Notes under the pieces: generated by a model
What the model was told of the DNA's origin: nothing
Database searches by the model: none
What the model saw: only the letters and a program-made list of their open reading frames with translations
In this document: in pieces, positions 9,826 through 19,617 of the stretch
How positions within the stretch are numbered: the stretch's first letter is position 1
Layout: each line of letters opens with the position of its first letter
Source of the DNA: Annona cherimola
Lineage: Eukaryota > Streptophyta > Magnoliopsida > Magnoliales > Annonaceae
Reading direction: 5' to 3'
Assembly (NCBI GenBank): GCA_030490835.1
Contig: CM059971.1
Span: 27,645,817-27,709,816 of the forward strand
Length of the DNA stretch: 64,000 nucleotides
Translations under genes and position numbers: made by a program

Positions 9826-12129
9826 TACCTTCCCTATATTTTACGTTCGCAGAAGGGGAAGTGCACATTTTTAGGCTTCGCTAGCTAGGTTCTGGAATAT
9901 CATAAACTGCGGAGTAGTAGTAGCCTTTATGAAAAGTTAACCGTGCTACTGCTACCCAAGAAGGCCAAGGAGGCAAGGATCCGCTGGCCTCCTTAAATTT
10001 CGATGAATAAATAAATAAGCAAGAGAAAATAATCTTGTGGCGTCCAAACCATTGAAGACTTCTGCAAAGCACCCCGTTTTAGACCCACACGTTGATCCAC
10101 AAATGAAATTTTAATCATAGGAGTGCATTTAAAATTATTTTTAGCCAATCAAAAATTATTTGTTTGAAGTCAAATATTTGCATCCGATTTGATAAAAGCG
10201 TGAAAACAATCTTAATTTATATATCTTTCGAGTCCAAGTTTGTTAATTTAGATATACATATATACACACTATAATAGTTTTCTCATTTAATATGACTATT
10301 TTTTTTCTCACGAAATATATATTTTTTATTTAGGCATATATATATGAGTCATCTGATATTACAAATCAGTACATATATAATCCTTACAGCACGAAGGAAC
10401 CAAAGAATATCTTCACCACTAGAGGGACGGGGAACACCCTCACTAATGGAGGGATAAGAAGACCACAGAAAATTGCCACTAGCACCATTCGAAATGACGC
10501 GCCTAAATTAACTTAACTTGCCCTTATCCTCAATGGTCACATAATATAAATTTGATTGCATTAGTTTATGTTTTGATGATAATTGATTATTTAACTAAGA
10601 TATCTTGCTTTAAAATACTTATGTAAGCATGGAAGCTCTCATGTTTACACTTGATATTTAAATTTTAAATTTTTTTTAAAATATCTATATCATTTATCAT
10701 GTTTATTCATGTATATTTGTTTATGATTTCAAAGACTACATGTATGGAAAATTTTTATATAAAATATTTTAAAAAAACTTTACTGGTTATGTATATATTT
10801 TATTGGATAGTGGTTATATATTCACTCTTAAAAGATATTTTTTGATATTTTTACAAGATATAAGTTTTCGATAAAAATATTTTTGTGGCATGATAATTTA
10901 AGATATATTAAATATGATTGACAGATTGAATTTTTAAAATGTATTTTTAATTTAAAAATCAACTGCATATAAGTACGGAAGTTTTCATGCTTACGTAAGT
11001 ATCTAATCATTCTTCAAAATTTAGTTAATCATAACTACTCTTTACGTCAAACGTAGCCAAAAAATTACACTTAATGCAATTTTTAAAATTAGGTACAAAT
11101 AGCAGTTTTTGCTGGATTTAGTATAGGATTTAGTTGTATTTCATCAAATGTTGTCAAATTTAAAAAATTAATAGCAAAAAGATGGCAACATATGATACAT
11201 TTTGATTAATGACTGTGTAAGTATTCACTGCAGGAAATTTTATTTTTCAGCAAAAAAATGGAAATAAATTATGTTACCATAGTTATTTCGTATTTCCCTT
11301 TTGAGCAACAAAATGATTGCAATCTTTGTTGGCAATGAAATAAGCACAGCAGAAAATGGAGATTTTTATTCTCCAAGATAAAATGAACCCAACAATAGCA
11401 ACATTTTCTGCAAAAAAAATTATAACAAAGTTTGCAACAAAATTTTACAGATTATATTAATAAAAGAAAATCTATTGTAGCAATTCTTTACATATAATTA
11501 AGTAATTCTATGAACTGTTATAGTATTCTAATGTATTTGTGAGTGGATACAAGCAATTTTCATATCTTAATTAGTTGTAAATATTTCCAACCCGATAGAC
11601 TCACCCAAGATTTCGATTGAGATGATTTTAATTTGGTAATATGATAAATCAATTGAAAAAATGGAAGGGTTTATATTTTAGTTCATTAATTAAAGTAGGC
11701 TCAGAATGCGTGATGACACCTTCAGTGGTCATGTTGACACCATACAAGTGTTTCCCAATAAATAAAGAAAGAGCATACATATATACACATGTATCTACAA
11801 GAGCCATTCAAGCAATCTTGCAAGAAAGTTAATCAAAAAATCAAATGTCAAAGTAGAATTCATCACGCAATAGTTTATTACATGATAACGATAATCGTCT
11901 CTTTTGACTAATCTCTATGGAATTATTAGATGCTCCTGATCTTTACTTTTGGCCTGCAGGTGCAGTTGACCTAGCAATAATGGCTAAAATCAAACAATCA
12001 AAGTTGCATTACTTTCAAAGGAAATGATTCCAATTTCCAAGGTATTGGTTTCGTGAAGAAATTTTTCCTTTTCTCTGCGCGAAAGCATCTATAGTCCACT
12101 TCGAGTTATCACCGTAACTATACCAAAAG
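9826..12129. other. AT-rich intergenic DNA
   Basis: No gene recognised. At 11229 a CACTGCAGGAAATTTT string faintly recalls a CACTA terminus, but no partner end or TSD was found. Confidence 0.35.
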
Positions 12130-12140
12130 TCATTTTGGTG

Positions 12141-12227
12141 AACCTCATCTTAGGTTGATGGTTACACCTTATGGCTTGCATGCCACTGGTTAAGGGTTCG
12201 ACCCTTTATGAATGTAATAAAAAAAAA
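12141..12227 (+). mobile_element. tRNA-like mini-SINE, 87 bp
   Basis: A box A-like stretch (AGGTTGATGGTTACACC near 12152) and a good box B (GGTTCGACCC at 12195-12204) are followed within 25 bp by an A-run ending at 12227. The imperfect 11-bp duplication TCATTTTGRTG flanks it (12130-12140 and 12228-12238, one mismatch). It is thus a tRNA head plus A-tail with no SINE body. Alternatives are a retroposed tRNA remnant or chance. Confidence 0.6.
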
Positions 12228-12460
12228 TCATTTTGATGTGGAATTTAGACAGATAGTAAAAAATTACTTTTGATGTCAACGTCTGCTTAGTTTACAGGTA
12301 ACTTATTTTTTTCAATGGCTAATTTAAATTATGTGATTTTTCCATGAGTACCTACAAAATTTTAGTTGAAATTGTTTCTGTGTCATGACTTTTTCAAAAT
12401 TTGCAATTGCATCTACAGAGTTTCCCTCAAATTGCCAGTGTACTTAGAAATCCTAAGCTC

Positions 12461-12671
12461 TTTTGAAAATGAAAAAAAAAAATACTCTTTTAAATAAAAA
12501 TAATAAAATGTACGAAAATACTTTTTGAAGTACAAAATTAATTTTTATTTTCAAAATATTCCCCACAATATTTAAAATTTTAATGCTAGAAATATTTTTA
12601 AAAATAAATTATTTTGTACATTTTAAATAATTTTATTTATCTACAGGGTTATTTTCTTCATTTTAAAAAGG
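12461..12671. mobile_element. Diverged foldback element
   Basis: The left arm (GAAAATGAAAAA..., AAAATGTACGAAAAT near 12507) pairs imperfectly with the right arm (ATTTTGTACATTTT near 12611, CTTCATTTT near 12657). No target duplication found. Confidence 0.4.
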
Positions 12672-12875
12672 ATATGGGGTTTATAACTAGGCCTCAATTT
12701 TAGGCAAATCTTATAAATATAAATACGAATTTTATAAAAGTTACGACACACACTTATAATTTCAACCAAACTTGGTAGGTATGCACACAAAAACTCCTTA
12801 CTTTACTCAAAACATGACAATAGAATTGAACTTAACCAACCACCTACTACTGGCGCAAGTGGTCAGAGCTTTATT

Positions 12876-12877
<2 letters not shown>

Positions 12878-12908
<31 letters not shown>
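12878..12908 (-). other. LINE poly(A) tail
   Basis: 31 consecutive T on the plus strand, which is the A-tail of the minus-strand LINE. Directly beyond it, TGGCGCAAGTGG (12851-12862) looks like a tRNA box A, perhaps a truncated SINE head at the insertion site. Confidence 0.9.
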
Positions 12909-12911
<3 letters not shown>

Positions 12912-12922
12912 AAAGAATTACT

Positions 12923-15900
12923 CTACCCCGATCCTCCCCCAGTGAGTGAGAGGTTCGGGGTGGAGTGATCCGGAATATTCATTGTCATAAAAATGTCAGT
13001 ACAGATTTTCTGAACAATAGCTTGTGGGGGAGTTCCCCACCAAGACACACAATCCATGTCAGACCTAGATGTCAGATCCGCGATAACATGAGCTACCGAG
13101 TTTCCCCGTCTAAGGACATGAAGAGCCGAGAAATGAGCATTTTCATGAAGAAAAGATCTAATCTCAGAAATAAGATGGCCCGCAGGAGATAGAATCCTGA
13201 TATCATTTGACAGATAGGTGTAAAGAAGAAGTGAGTCGGTCTCGATCTGAACAGTGGGGAGCAAAAGACTGGACGCCCAAAGAGTGCCGAGATGAAACGC
13301 TGTTGCTTCCCCCAACAAAGGATCCCCCACATCCGCCCGCTTCCAACCCCGAGCAGCAATAAAATGTCCACGAGAATCCCTGATAACTGCAGCAAGGCCC
13401 ATGATTCCCCCAACCCTAGGAAGTCGGGCATCAACATTTACCTTAAAAACGCCAGCCGGTGGCCTTACCCATCTGGGAACAAGGGGAAGATCCAAAGCGT
13501 TTGCCCGATCGAGAAGCTTTACTCGCCTCCATTGCTCAATATACTCCATACACCATGGGATAATGTTAGCAAAACCAGGCAGGGCCCCCTCGGCCTTCAA
13601 TTTGTTACGAACAAACCAAATTCTCCAACAAAACACGATGAAAAAAACCAACTCATCGCACCTGGGTTTGGAGGCGAGGAAACACATGATGTCCCGAATG
13701 GAAGACGCCCATAAGCGTGCCTGAACAACCTGTCGAGATAAGCTTTCAATTCTAGCACAATTCAGAAAAAGGTGCCGAGCGTCCTCCGACTCCCTCCGAC
13801 AGAAGAGGCAGTGAGTATCCACATCAATCCCCCTATGAGAGAGATTGCACAGTGTTGGAAGAGCACCCTTGAAGAGCCGCCACCCAAAAATCAAAATCTT
13901 GCTCGGGAGCCGTGTCCCCCAAATGGCCCTATAGCAACAAGAGAGATAATGCCTGTCAGACCCAGCCGAAAGCCATCTGTGAGCCGACTTAACAGTGAAC
14001 TGGCCATCCGCCTCGTGCCTCCAGAAGATACAATCGACTTGTGGGCGAGATGGAAGCGGAACACGACTGACAGCCTCCCATCCTGCCTCGCCGGATGCGG
14101 CCAAAACCCGGTCCATAAGCCACCCATTAGATTCCCCAATAAAGAAAGACACCGGAGCATCCTCAGAAATGGAATGCGGAAGCGGTCCCGCCATACATAC
14201 TCCCTCATCCATCCAATCGTCCTTGAAAAACCTCACTCTCTTGCCATCACCAATCCGCCACCTACACCCCGGTAGAATCGTATCACGTGCCTTGAGGATG
14301 CCCTTCCAAGTGTACGAATCCGAATTTCTAGACACGCACTCCCAAATGTCCGACTTGGGAAAGTATCTAGCTTTTAAGACCTTTGAGCAGAAGGAGGTCG
14401 AACACGTCGATAGTCTCCATACTTGTTTTGCAAGAAGCGCAACATTGAATAGATGGAGATCCCTGAATCCCATCCCCCCCGCACATTTGGATGTACACAT
14501 GTCCTTCCAGGCCACCCAGCTCATCCTGCGCTTATCCCCCCGATCCCCCCACCAAAATTTGCTTAACATCCCATTAATTCCATTACAAAAAGCTCGGGGT
14601 AATAAAAAGATGCTCATAGCGTAGGATGGAATGGCTTGAGCCACTGCCTTAATAAGCACCTCTTTCCCTCCCCAAGACAGTAGCCTCCCCTTCCACCCCT
14701 GAATTCTGTGCCAAATGCGATCCTTGATTCCCTTAAACATCGCACATTTAGATCTTCCCAACCATGCCGGGAGACCAAGATACTGACTGACCTCCTGACC
14801 CGAAGAACCAAAACGGCTAAACCATGCCTCCCTTTCACATTCATCCATGTTGGAGCTGAAAAAAAGAGATGTTTTGTCCACATTCACCAACTGACCCGAG
14901 GAGGCAGAGTAAATCCTGATAATGTCCAAGAATTTCGAGATATCCTGCAGCTCGGCCCTGAGAAAAATAAGGGCATCGTCAGCGAAAAAAAGATGGGAAA
15001 TTTGGGGCCCCCGATGATTAAGTCTGATACCATGCAAAGATCCACAGGTCACCGCTGACGAAATGAGTGCCAATAAGCCTTCCGCACAGAGGAGGAATAA
15101 GTACGGAGATAGCGGGTCCCCCTGACGAAGCCCCCTCTCAGGCTTGAACGGACTAGATTTGAAGCCATTGATTTTCACACGAAAACTGACCGAATTCATG
15201 CAGCATAGCATCCAATTAATCCATTTCGGGCAAAAATTCATAGCTTCCATGATCTGTTTTAGGAAACACCATTCAACCCGATCATAAGCTTTGGACATAT
15301 CAAGCTTGACAGCCAGCTCGCGTCTCTTGCCCCCCCTACGCCGCCGGAGGGCATGAATGGCTTCATAGGCGATCAACATGTTGTCTGAAATAAGCCGTCC
15401 CGGGACGAAAGCGCTCTGTTCCAGCCCAATGATGTCGTTCAGAGTAGCCTTTAGCCGATTTGCCAAAACCTTTGCCAATATTTTATACACAACATTACAT
15501 AGGCTGATAGGCCGGAAATGCGATAGAATTTGGGCTCCCGCCTTCTTTGGAATCAACACCAGGGTAGTTGAGTTTGCCTCCCGAATATGGTTTGCCAAGA
15601 AGTTTTGGTCCCCTGCCTCCATAAAAGATTTGCACCACTGAAAGATATCACTTCCAACAATATTCCAGTGCTTCTGAAAAAACCCCGGAGACAACCCGTC
15701 GGGCCCAGGAGCCTTTGAGGGTCGCATGCTCTTTACGGCCTTCACCACTTCCGACATGCACAGTGGCCTAGTCAGCTCTCCCCTCTGGACATCAGATAGT
15801 TTCCTTGAGATAAGATTAGAAACCCAGCTAGCATTCGAAGGAGAAGAAGATGTATAGACCTCCGAGAAGTGAGTGGCAGCGAGATTTAACATGTCATCTT

Positions 15901-17056
15901 GGTCACTGACCAGCCTCCCCTCCTCATCAAAAAGCGTCTCAATGAAGTTTGTTCTCCTACGATTGGAAGCCAGCCGATGAAAAAAACCCGTGTTCCTATC
16001 CCCTTCCATGAGCCAGTGGGCCTTTGCCCGAGTACTCCATAGAAGCTCTTCATCTTCCAAGAGGATATTAATTTGAAGTCTGAGTTTCCGGGTTTCGTTG
16101 TCCCGAGCATCCGAAGGGGCATGGGCCAAAACTGCAGATAACTCCCTCTGTTTCCGTGCAATAGCCTTTCTGAGATTCCCCCTTCTCAACCTGTTCCATT
16201 TAGAAAGCTCCGCCCCACATACCTCAATCTTCCGTTGCAGAGTTTCGTGAACCGCATTACCCCTCTGGCCAAAAGACCCCCAAGCCTGCCTTATGATGTT
16301 TGTAGCTTCAGGATCCCGAGACCAGAAAGCCTCATATCTGAACTCCTTTGGGGGCCTCCGCCTACCATTCATGGAATCCAGCAGAAGAAATAACGGGCAG
16401 TGATCAGATGAAGCGGCCGCAAGGTGAATGATCCTGGCAAAAGGGAACAAATCAGTCCAAGACGGAGTAGCTTGACCCCTGTCCAGTCTTGCTTCCACCC
16501 GTTGAGAACCACTCCTATGATTGCTCCATGTCATAGCCGAGCCCGTGAAGCCAAGGTCCTGCAAATTGCAAAAGTCAAGAGTGTTACAAAACAGATCCAT
16601 CTGAGCTTGATTGCGAGCCCTTGAACTGGTAAACTCATCTGGACTAGTCACTTCATTGAAGTCTCCCATCACAAGCCAAGGGAGATCACCATTATTCGCT
16701 AACTGATTGAGAATATGCCATGAGAAATGGCGGCGGTGAGTCTCGGGGTGGCCGTAGAACCCCGTGAAGCGCCAGCCCAAAAAAACGGCATCGATGTGAT
16801 GCGCCGAGAAACTCCGAATAGAAGCAGGGAGAGCATTTTGCCACAGCATGGCCAAACCGCCCCTTCGTGCAACTGGCTCCACCACAAAACATGAATCAAA
16901 ATGAAGCCTTCGTCTGATGCGATCCATTTCCTGCTTATAACATTTAGTTTCACTCAAAAAGATTAACTTGGGTGCTTGCTTCCTAACAAGATCAAAAAGA
17001 TTACGAATTGCACGTGGGTTCCCAAGCCCACGGCAATTCCACGCCAAAATAGCCAT
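12923..17056 (-). CDS. LINE ORF2: endonuclease, reverse transcriptase, RNase H
   Basis: 1377 residues. It nicks target DNA, copies the element's RNA there, and probably removes the RNA strand. Residues 1-225 are an APE-type endonuclease: MAILAWNCRGLGNP at the start, SETK near 35, GDFNEV near 131 and SDHCPL near 217. Reverse transcriptase spans about 475-760: FRPISLCNVVYKI, KLDMSKAYDRVEW near 584, GLRQGDPLSP, and the catalytic FADD near 691. A zf-RVT-type zinc finger follows (HCLFC...HLFLNC, about 1082-1100). The C-terminus (about 1200-1335) is an RNase H domain with VNVDA, GEATA, ETDS and NSVAH positions in place. No stops or missing catalytic residues seen. The ATG lies two bases after the ORF1 stop codon, in another frame, so translation probably depends on reinitiation. 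Confidence 0.95.
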   Translation of the reverse strand: MAILAWNCRGLGNPRAIRNLFDLVRKQAPKLIFLSETKCYKQEMDRIRRRLHFDSCFVVEPVARRGGLAMLWQNALPASIRSFSAHHIDAVFLGWRFTGFYGHPETHRRHFSWHILNQLANNGDLPWLVMGDFNEVTSPDEFTSSRARNQAQMDLFCNTLDFCNLQDLGFTGSAMTWSNHRSGSQRVEARLDRGQATPSWTDLFPFARIIHLAAASSDHCPLFLLLDSMNGRRRPPKEFRYEAFWSRDPEATNIIRQAWGSFGQRGNAVHETLQRKIEVCGAELSKWNRLRRGNLRKAIARKQRELSAVLAHAPSDARDNETRKLRLQINILLEDEELLWSTRAKAHWLMEGDRNTGFFHRLASNRRRTNFIETLFDEEGRLVSDQDDMLNLAATHFSEVYTSSSPSNASWVSNLISRKLSDVQRGELTRPLCMSEVVKAVKSMRPSKAPGPDGLSPGFFQKHWNIVGSDIFQWCKSFMEAGDQNFLANHIREANSTTLVLIPKKAGAQILSHFRPISLCNVVYKILAKVLANRLKATLNDIIGLEQSAFVPGRLISDNMLIAYEAIHALRRRRGGKRRELAVKLDMSKAYDRVEWCFLKQIMEAMNFCPKWINWMLCCMNSVSFRVKINGFKSSPFKPERGLRQGDPLSPYLFLLCAEGLLALISSAVTCGSLHGIRLNHRGPQISHLFFADDALIFLRAELQDISKFLDIIRIYSASSGQLVNVDKTSLFFSSNMDECEREAWFSRFGSSGQEVSQYLGLPAWLGRSKCAMFKGIKDRIWHRIQGWKGRLLSWGGKEVLIKAVAQAIPSYAMSIFLLPRAFCNGINGMLSKFWWGDRGDKRRMSWVAWKDMCTSKCAGGMGFRDLHLFNVALLAKQVWRLSTCSTSFCSKVLKARYFPKSDIWECVSRNSDSYTWKGILKARDTILPGCRWRIGDGKRVRFFKDDWMDEGVCMAGPLPHSISEDAPVSFFIGESNGWLMDRVLAASGEAGWEAVSRVPLPSRPQVDCIFWRHEADGQFTVKSAHRWLSAGSDRHYLSCCYRAIWGTRLPSKILIFGWRLFKGALPTLCNLSHRGIDVDTHCLFCRRESEDARHLFLNCARIESLSRQVVQARLWASSIRDIMCFLASKPRCDELVFFIVFCWRIWFVRNKLKAEGALPGFANIIPWCMEYIEQWRRVKLLDRANALDLPLVPRWVRPPAGVFKVNVDARLPRVGGIMGLAAVIRDSRGHFIAARGWKRADVGDPLLGEATAFHLGTLWASSLLLPTVQIETDSLLLYTYLSNDIRILSPAGHLISEIRSFLHENAHFSALHVLRRGNSVAHVIADLTSRSDMDCVSWWGTPPQAIVQKICTDIFMTMNIPDHSTPNLSLTGGGSG

Positions 17057-17058
17057 AA

Positions 17059-19251
17059 TTACTGGAGGTGGGCCTGGGCAATCCCCAGAGCCTCCACCTC
17101 CCCGTCAGAACCCTCCACCGCCTTCTTAGCCCTCTTTCCCCTAAACGGACATCCAGGCATTTCCTCCTCCCTCCCCCTCTTTCCCCTTTCAAAGTTCAAG
17201 ACTGAATCGGTTGCCATTCTTTCCGCCCATCTCGCTCGCCTATTCCGCCCTCCTTTGCTACACAACATTTGCCCCCTCTCCGTTTCGGGTTTTCTTCCTC
17301 TCATCCCTCCTAGGCGTCTATGATATTGATCAGAATCCCCCACAATCGTCCCCTCCACAGATTGCACCAAGACCTCCACAAGACCCCCTTTAATCTCCCC
17401 CTCACCAAGGAGTCCATGTTCAGCATCAACATGGAAGATGCCATCAGCTTCAAACCCAGCCTGGACCTCACCCTCACATGCAGCACCAGCAATTTCAGTT
17501 CCAGAGATGGTAGCAGAATCGTGGGCAGCAGTTTGGGCTACCCCAGCAGGCGCAGCAAAAAGAGGAGCAGCAATGGCGTGATCAATCCCTTGGACAGCAT
17601 CGCTGAAGACGTGGACAGCATCGCCAAAGACAGCGGCATCATTGGAGCAAGCAGTAGCAGCAGCTGCATGGACAGCAGCCCCCTCATGGAAGACAGTATG
17701 AGCAGCAGCACCAAAGGTTGCAGCGGAGACTCCCTGGACGTGGACAGCATCGCTGAAGGCAGCGGCATCGTGAGACAAAGCAGTAGCAGCAGCTGCGTGG
17801 ACAGCAGCACCCTCGTGGAAGACAGCGTGAACAGCAGCACCATGGTTTGCAACAGAAACCGCCTGGGCATTGTGCAAAGCATAATCAGCGTGTGCATGAG
17901 GTCCAGCAAGACCTGCACGCGTGGCGTGCCCAGCAGGCCCCGCACCGGCAGCGTGCCCAGCACGAACATTAACACCCACATTGACAGCATCGCTGAAGGC
18001 AGCGGCATCGTGAGACAAAGCAGTAGCAGCAGCTGCGTGGACAGCAGCACCCTCGTGGAAGACAGCGTGAACAGCAGCACCATGGTTTGCAACAGAAACC
18101 GCCTGGGCATTGTGCAAAGCATAATCAGCGTGTGCATGAGGTCCAGCAAGACCTGCACGCGTGGCGTGTCCAGCAGGCCCCGCACCGGCAGCATTGACAG
18201 CGGCAATCACATGAGCAGATCCCCCTATGGCAACGGCATTCTCATGAGCAGCAATAAGCATAGCTGCCACTCCACCCCGATCAGTGTCAGCTGAATTATC
18301 ATAGCATTGGACACCCACATCAGCACTACAGGTATCGTTCGTGTCTGCGCTGCTGGGGTCAGCCAGCATTGCTGCATCACCCGGCTGACCAAAAGCCCCC
18401 CGACATGCCACTTGCCCTGCATCCAAACTGCTCGTGGCCAGAGCATCCGCATCCTGGATTACCCCCTCTCGAAGCCCCATCAACCCAAGGTATTTGATAG
18501 GTGTAGCTCTGAAATCAGATCCGGCTTCGCCCCTCAGCCGCATCGGCCGAACACCCACTCGCATCCAACTGCCATACGGCATATCCGCCTCAACCACCCT
18601 CCTTCGCTCCACTGGGACAGAACTGCATTCCTTGTGGGCATGTCCCATAATTCCACATAAGTAGCAGAAGATGGGAAGTTTCTCGTATTGAAAACTTATC
18701 CATCTCCTCTGCTGATCTCCCATTTGGATAAACATGCCTCTCCTTAAAGGTTTCCGGCAATCCCACAGCACCCGTATCTTCACTTCATTCTCCGTTGCTT
18801 TCATATCAACAGCCTCCTCAAATGTGTTGGCCACATTGCGTCCAAGATTGCATTTATCAACCAAAAACGGGATGCCTTGAATCTGTATCCAAAGGGGCGT
18901 TTTGACGAGCAAAATGTGTGCATAATCCAGTTCATCCTTCAGCTCATCGATGATGACCAGATTCCGGTCGAAAAGCCATGGCCTTCCCTCCAACACCCTA
19001 ATGCTGTCCTCTTGATCAGAAAAAGAGGCCCGCAACAAGTTCTCTCCAAGCTCGGTGAAAATCAGTTGTCCCTTAATTCTCCACAGACGCCGCATCATTC
19101 CTTTAAAGTATTCTTTGTTATACGATTTTGTTGACCAAAGCGTGCAAAGTAGAGCCGGATCCTTACCCGGGACGATTTTCCTGATGGCATTACCCTCAAT
19201 GGACAGGGTCTGCAATTCCGCCTCTAACAACTCTTCTGTCGTAAGGTCCAT
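17059..19251 (-). CDS. LINE ORF1: DUF4283 / zinc-knuckle RNA-binding protein
   Basis: 730 residues; the LINE's nucleic-acid-binding chaperone. Residues ~25-175 match the DUF4283 type found in plant LINE ORF1 (MRRLWRIKGQLIFTELGENL, GRPWLFDRNLV). A CCHC knuckle is at 196-209 (C-X2-C-X4-H-X4-C). The second half is an unusual Ala/His-rich region with a near-exact 80-residue repeat: DNA copies 17743-17952 and 17983-18192 are 240 bp apart and differ at about one base; a more diverged copy lies near 17593-17742. The tail is basic and may be a nuclear localisation or RNA-binding segment. The frame is intact. The stop codon begins TAATTATG, placing the ORF2 start two bases later. Confidence 0.92.
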   Translation of the reverse strand: MDLTTEELLEAELQTLSIEGNAIRKIVPGKDPALLCTLWSTKSYNKEYFKGMMRRLWRIKGQLIFTELGENLLRASFSDQEDSIRVLEGRPWLFDRNLVIIDELKDELDYAHILLVKTPLWIQIQGIPFLVDKCNLGRNVANTFEEAVDMKATENEVKIRVLWDCRKPLRRGMFIQMGDQQRRWISFQYEKLPIFCYLCGIMGHAHKECSSVPVERRRVVEADMPYGSWMRVGVRPMRLRGEAGSDFRATPIKYLGLMGLREGVIQDADALATSSLDAGQVACRGAFGQPGDAAMLADPSSADTNDTCSADVGVQCYDNSADTDRGGVAAMLIAAHENAVAIGGSAHVIAAVNAAGAGPAGHATRAGLAGPHAHADYALHNAQAVSVANHGAAVHAVFHEGAAVHAAAATALSHDAAAFSDAVNVGVNVRAGHAAGAGPAGHATRAGLAGPHAHADYALHNAQAVSVANHGAAVHAVFHEGAAVHAAAATALSHDAAAFSDAVHVQGVSAATFGAAAHTVFHEGAAVHAAAATACSNDAAVFGDAVHVFSDAVQGIDHAIAAPLFAAPAGVAQTAAHDSATISGTEIAGAACEGEVQAGFEADGIFHVDAEHGLLGEGEIKGGLVEVLVQSVEGTIVGDSDQYHRRLGGMRGRKPETERGQMLCSKGGRNRRARWAERMATDSVLNFERGKRGREEEMPGCPFRGKRAKKAVEGSDGEVEALGIAQAHLQ
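17593..18192 (-). repeat. Tandem 240-bp repeats inside LINE ORF1
   Basis: Two near-identical 210-bp blocks at 17743-17952 and 17983-18192 sit at exactly 240-bp spacing, an in-frame 80-codon period. A diverged third unit precedes them. The encoded repeat contains HAHADYALHNAQAVSVANHG and VHAVFHEGAAVHAAAATALS. Confidence 0.9.
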
Positions 19252-19617
19252 CTCCCTTCCTCCCCCTACCTTCTACTCGTTTGGTCGGAGTGGTCAACAG
19301 AAGCAGCACAGCGGCAAAACAGTTTCGAAGATTGTCGAAGGTTCTGCCCGTCGATGGTGATCAAACCAGAGTTTAAGTGGTTCCTCTTGCTCCAACACCC
19401 ACGTCGCACCTTCTGTAAAGTTGCCAGAAGATAGACAAACTATTACCAAACAAGATGCTCGTCCGTTCCCAGACCGCTGCACTCAGTTCCGGAGTTGGCC
19501 GGCTGCTCCCAGCTCCGGCATCCGCCGTTACTCACACCCAGACCCGAGCACGAAGCTATCGCCAGTCGGGTCCTACAGGGGAGAGACTGCTTTGTCTTTA
19601 ACTCCGTCTAGAAGAAT

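Larger units (their letters stand above)
12878..19617 (-). mobile_element. L1-type LINE, full-length coding, intact ORF1 and ORF2
   Basis: A non-LTR retrotransposon on the minus strand. A 31-nt poly(T) at 12878-12908 is its 3' poly(A) tail. The 3' UTR is only about 14 nt. ORF2 is at 12923-17056 and ORF1 at 17059-19251, both without stops or frameshifts. The 5' leader probably runs to about 19617, where GC content falls. I could not find a target duplication, so the exact 5' edge is uncertain. Presence of the C-terminal RNase H domain places it among plant L1 lineages carrying an extra RNase H. Intact frames suggest recent activity. Confidence 0.9.

Noticed and set aside
11229..11480. CACTA transposon end
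   Set aside because: CACTGCAGGAAATTTT is only loosely similar and I found no opposite end, subterminal repeats or 3-bp duplication.
13292..18294. Plus-strand frames of 107-324 codons opposite the LINE
   Set aside because: They are antisense shadows of ORF1 and ORF2, with composition dictated by the coding strand.
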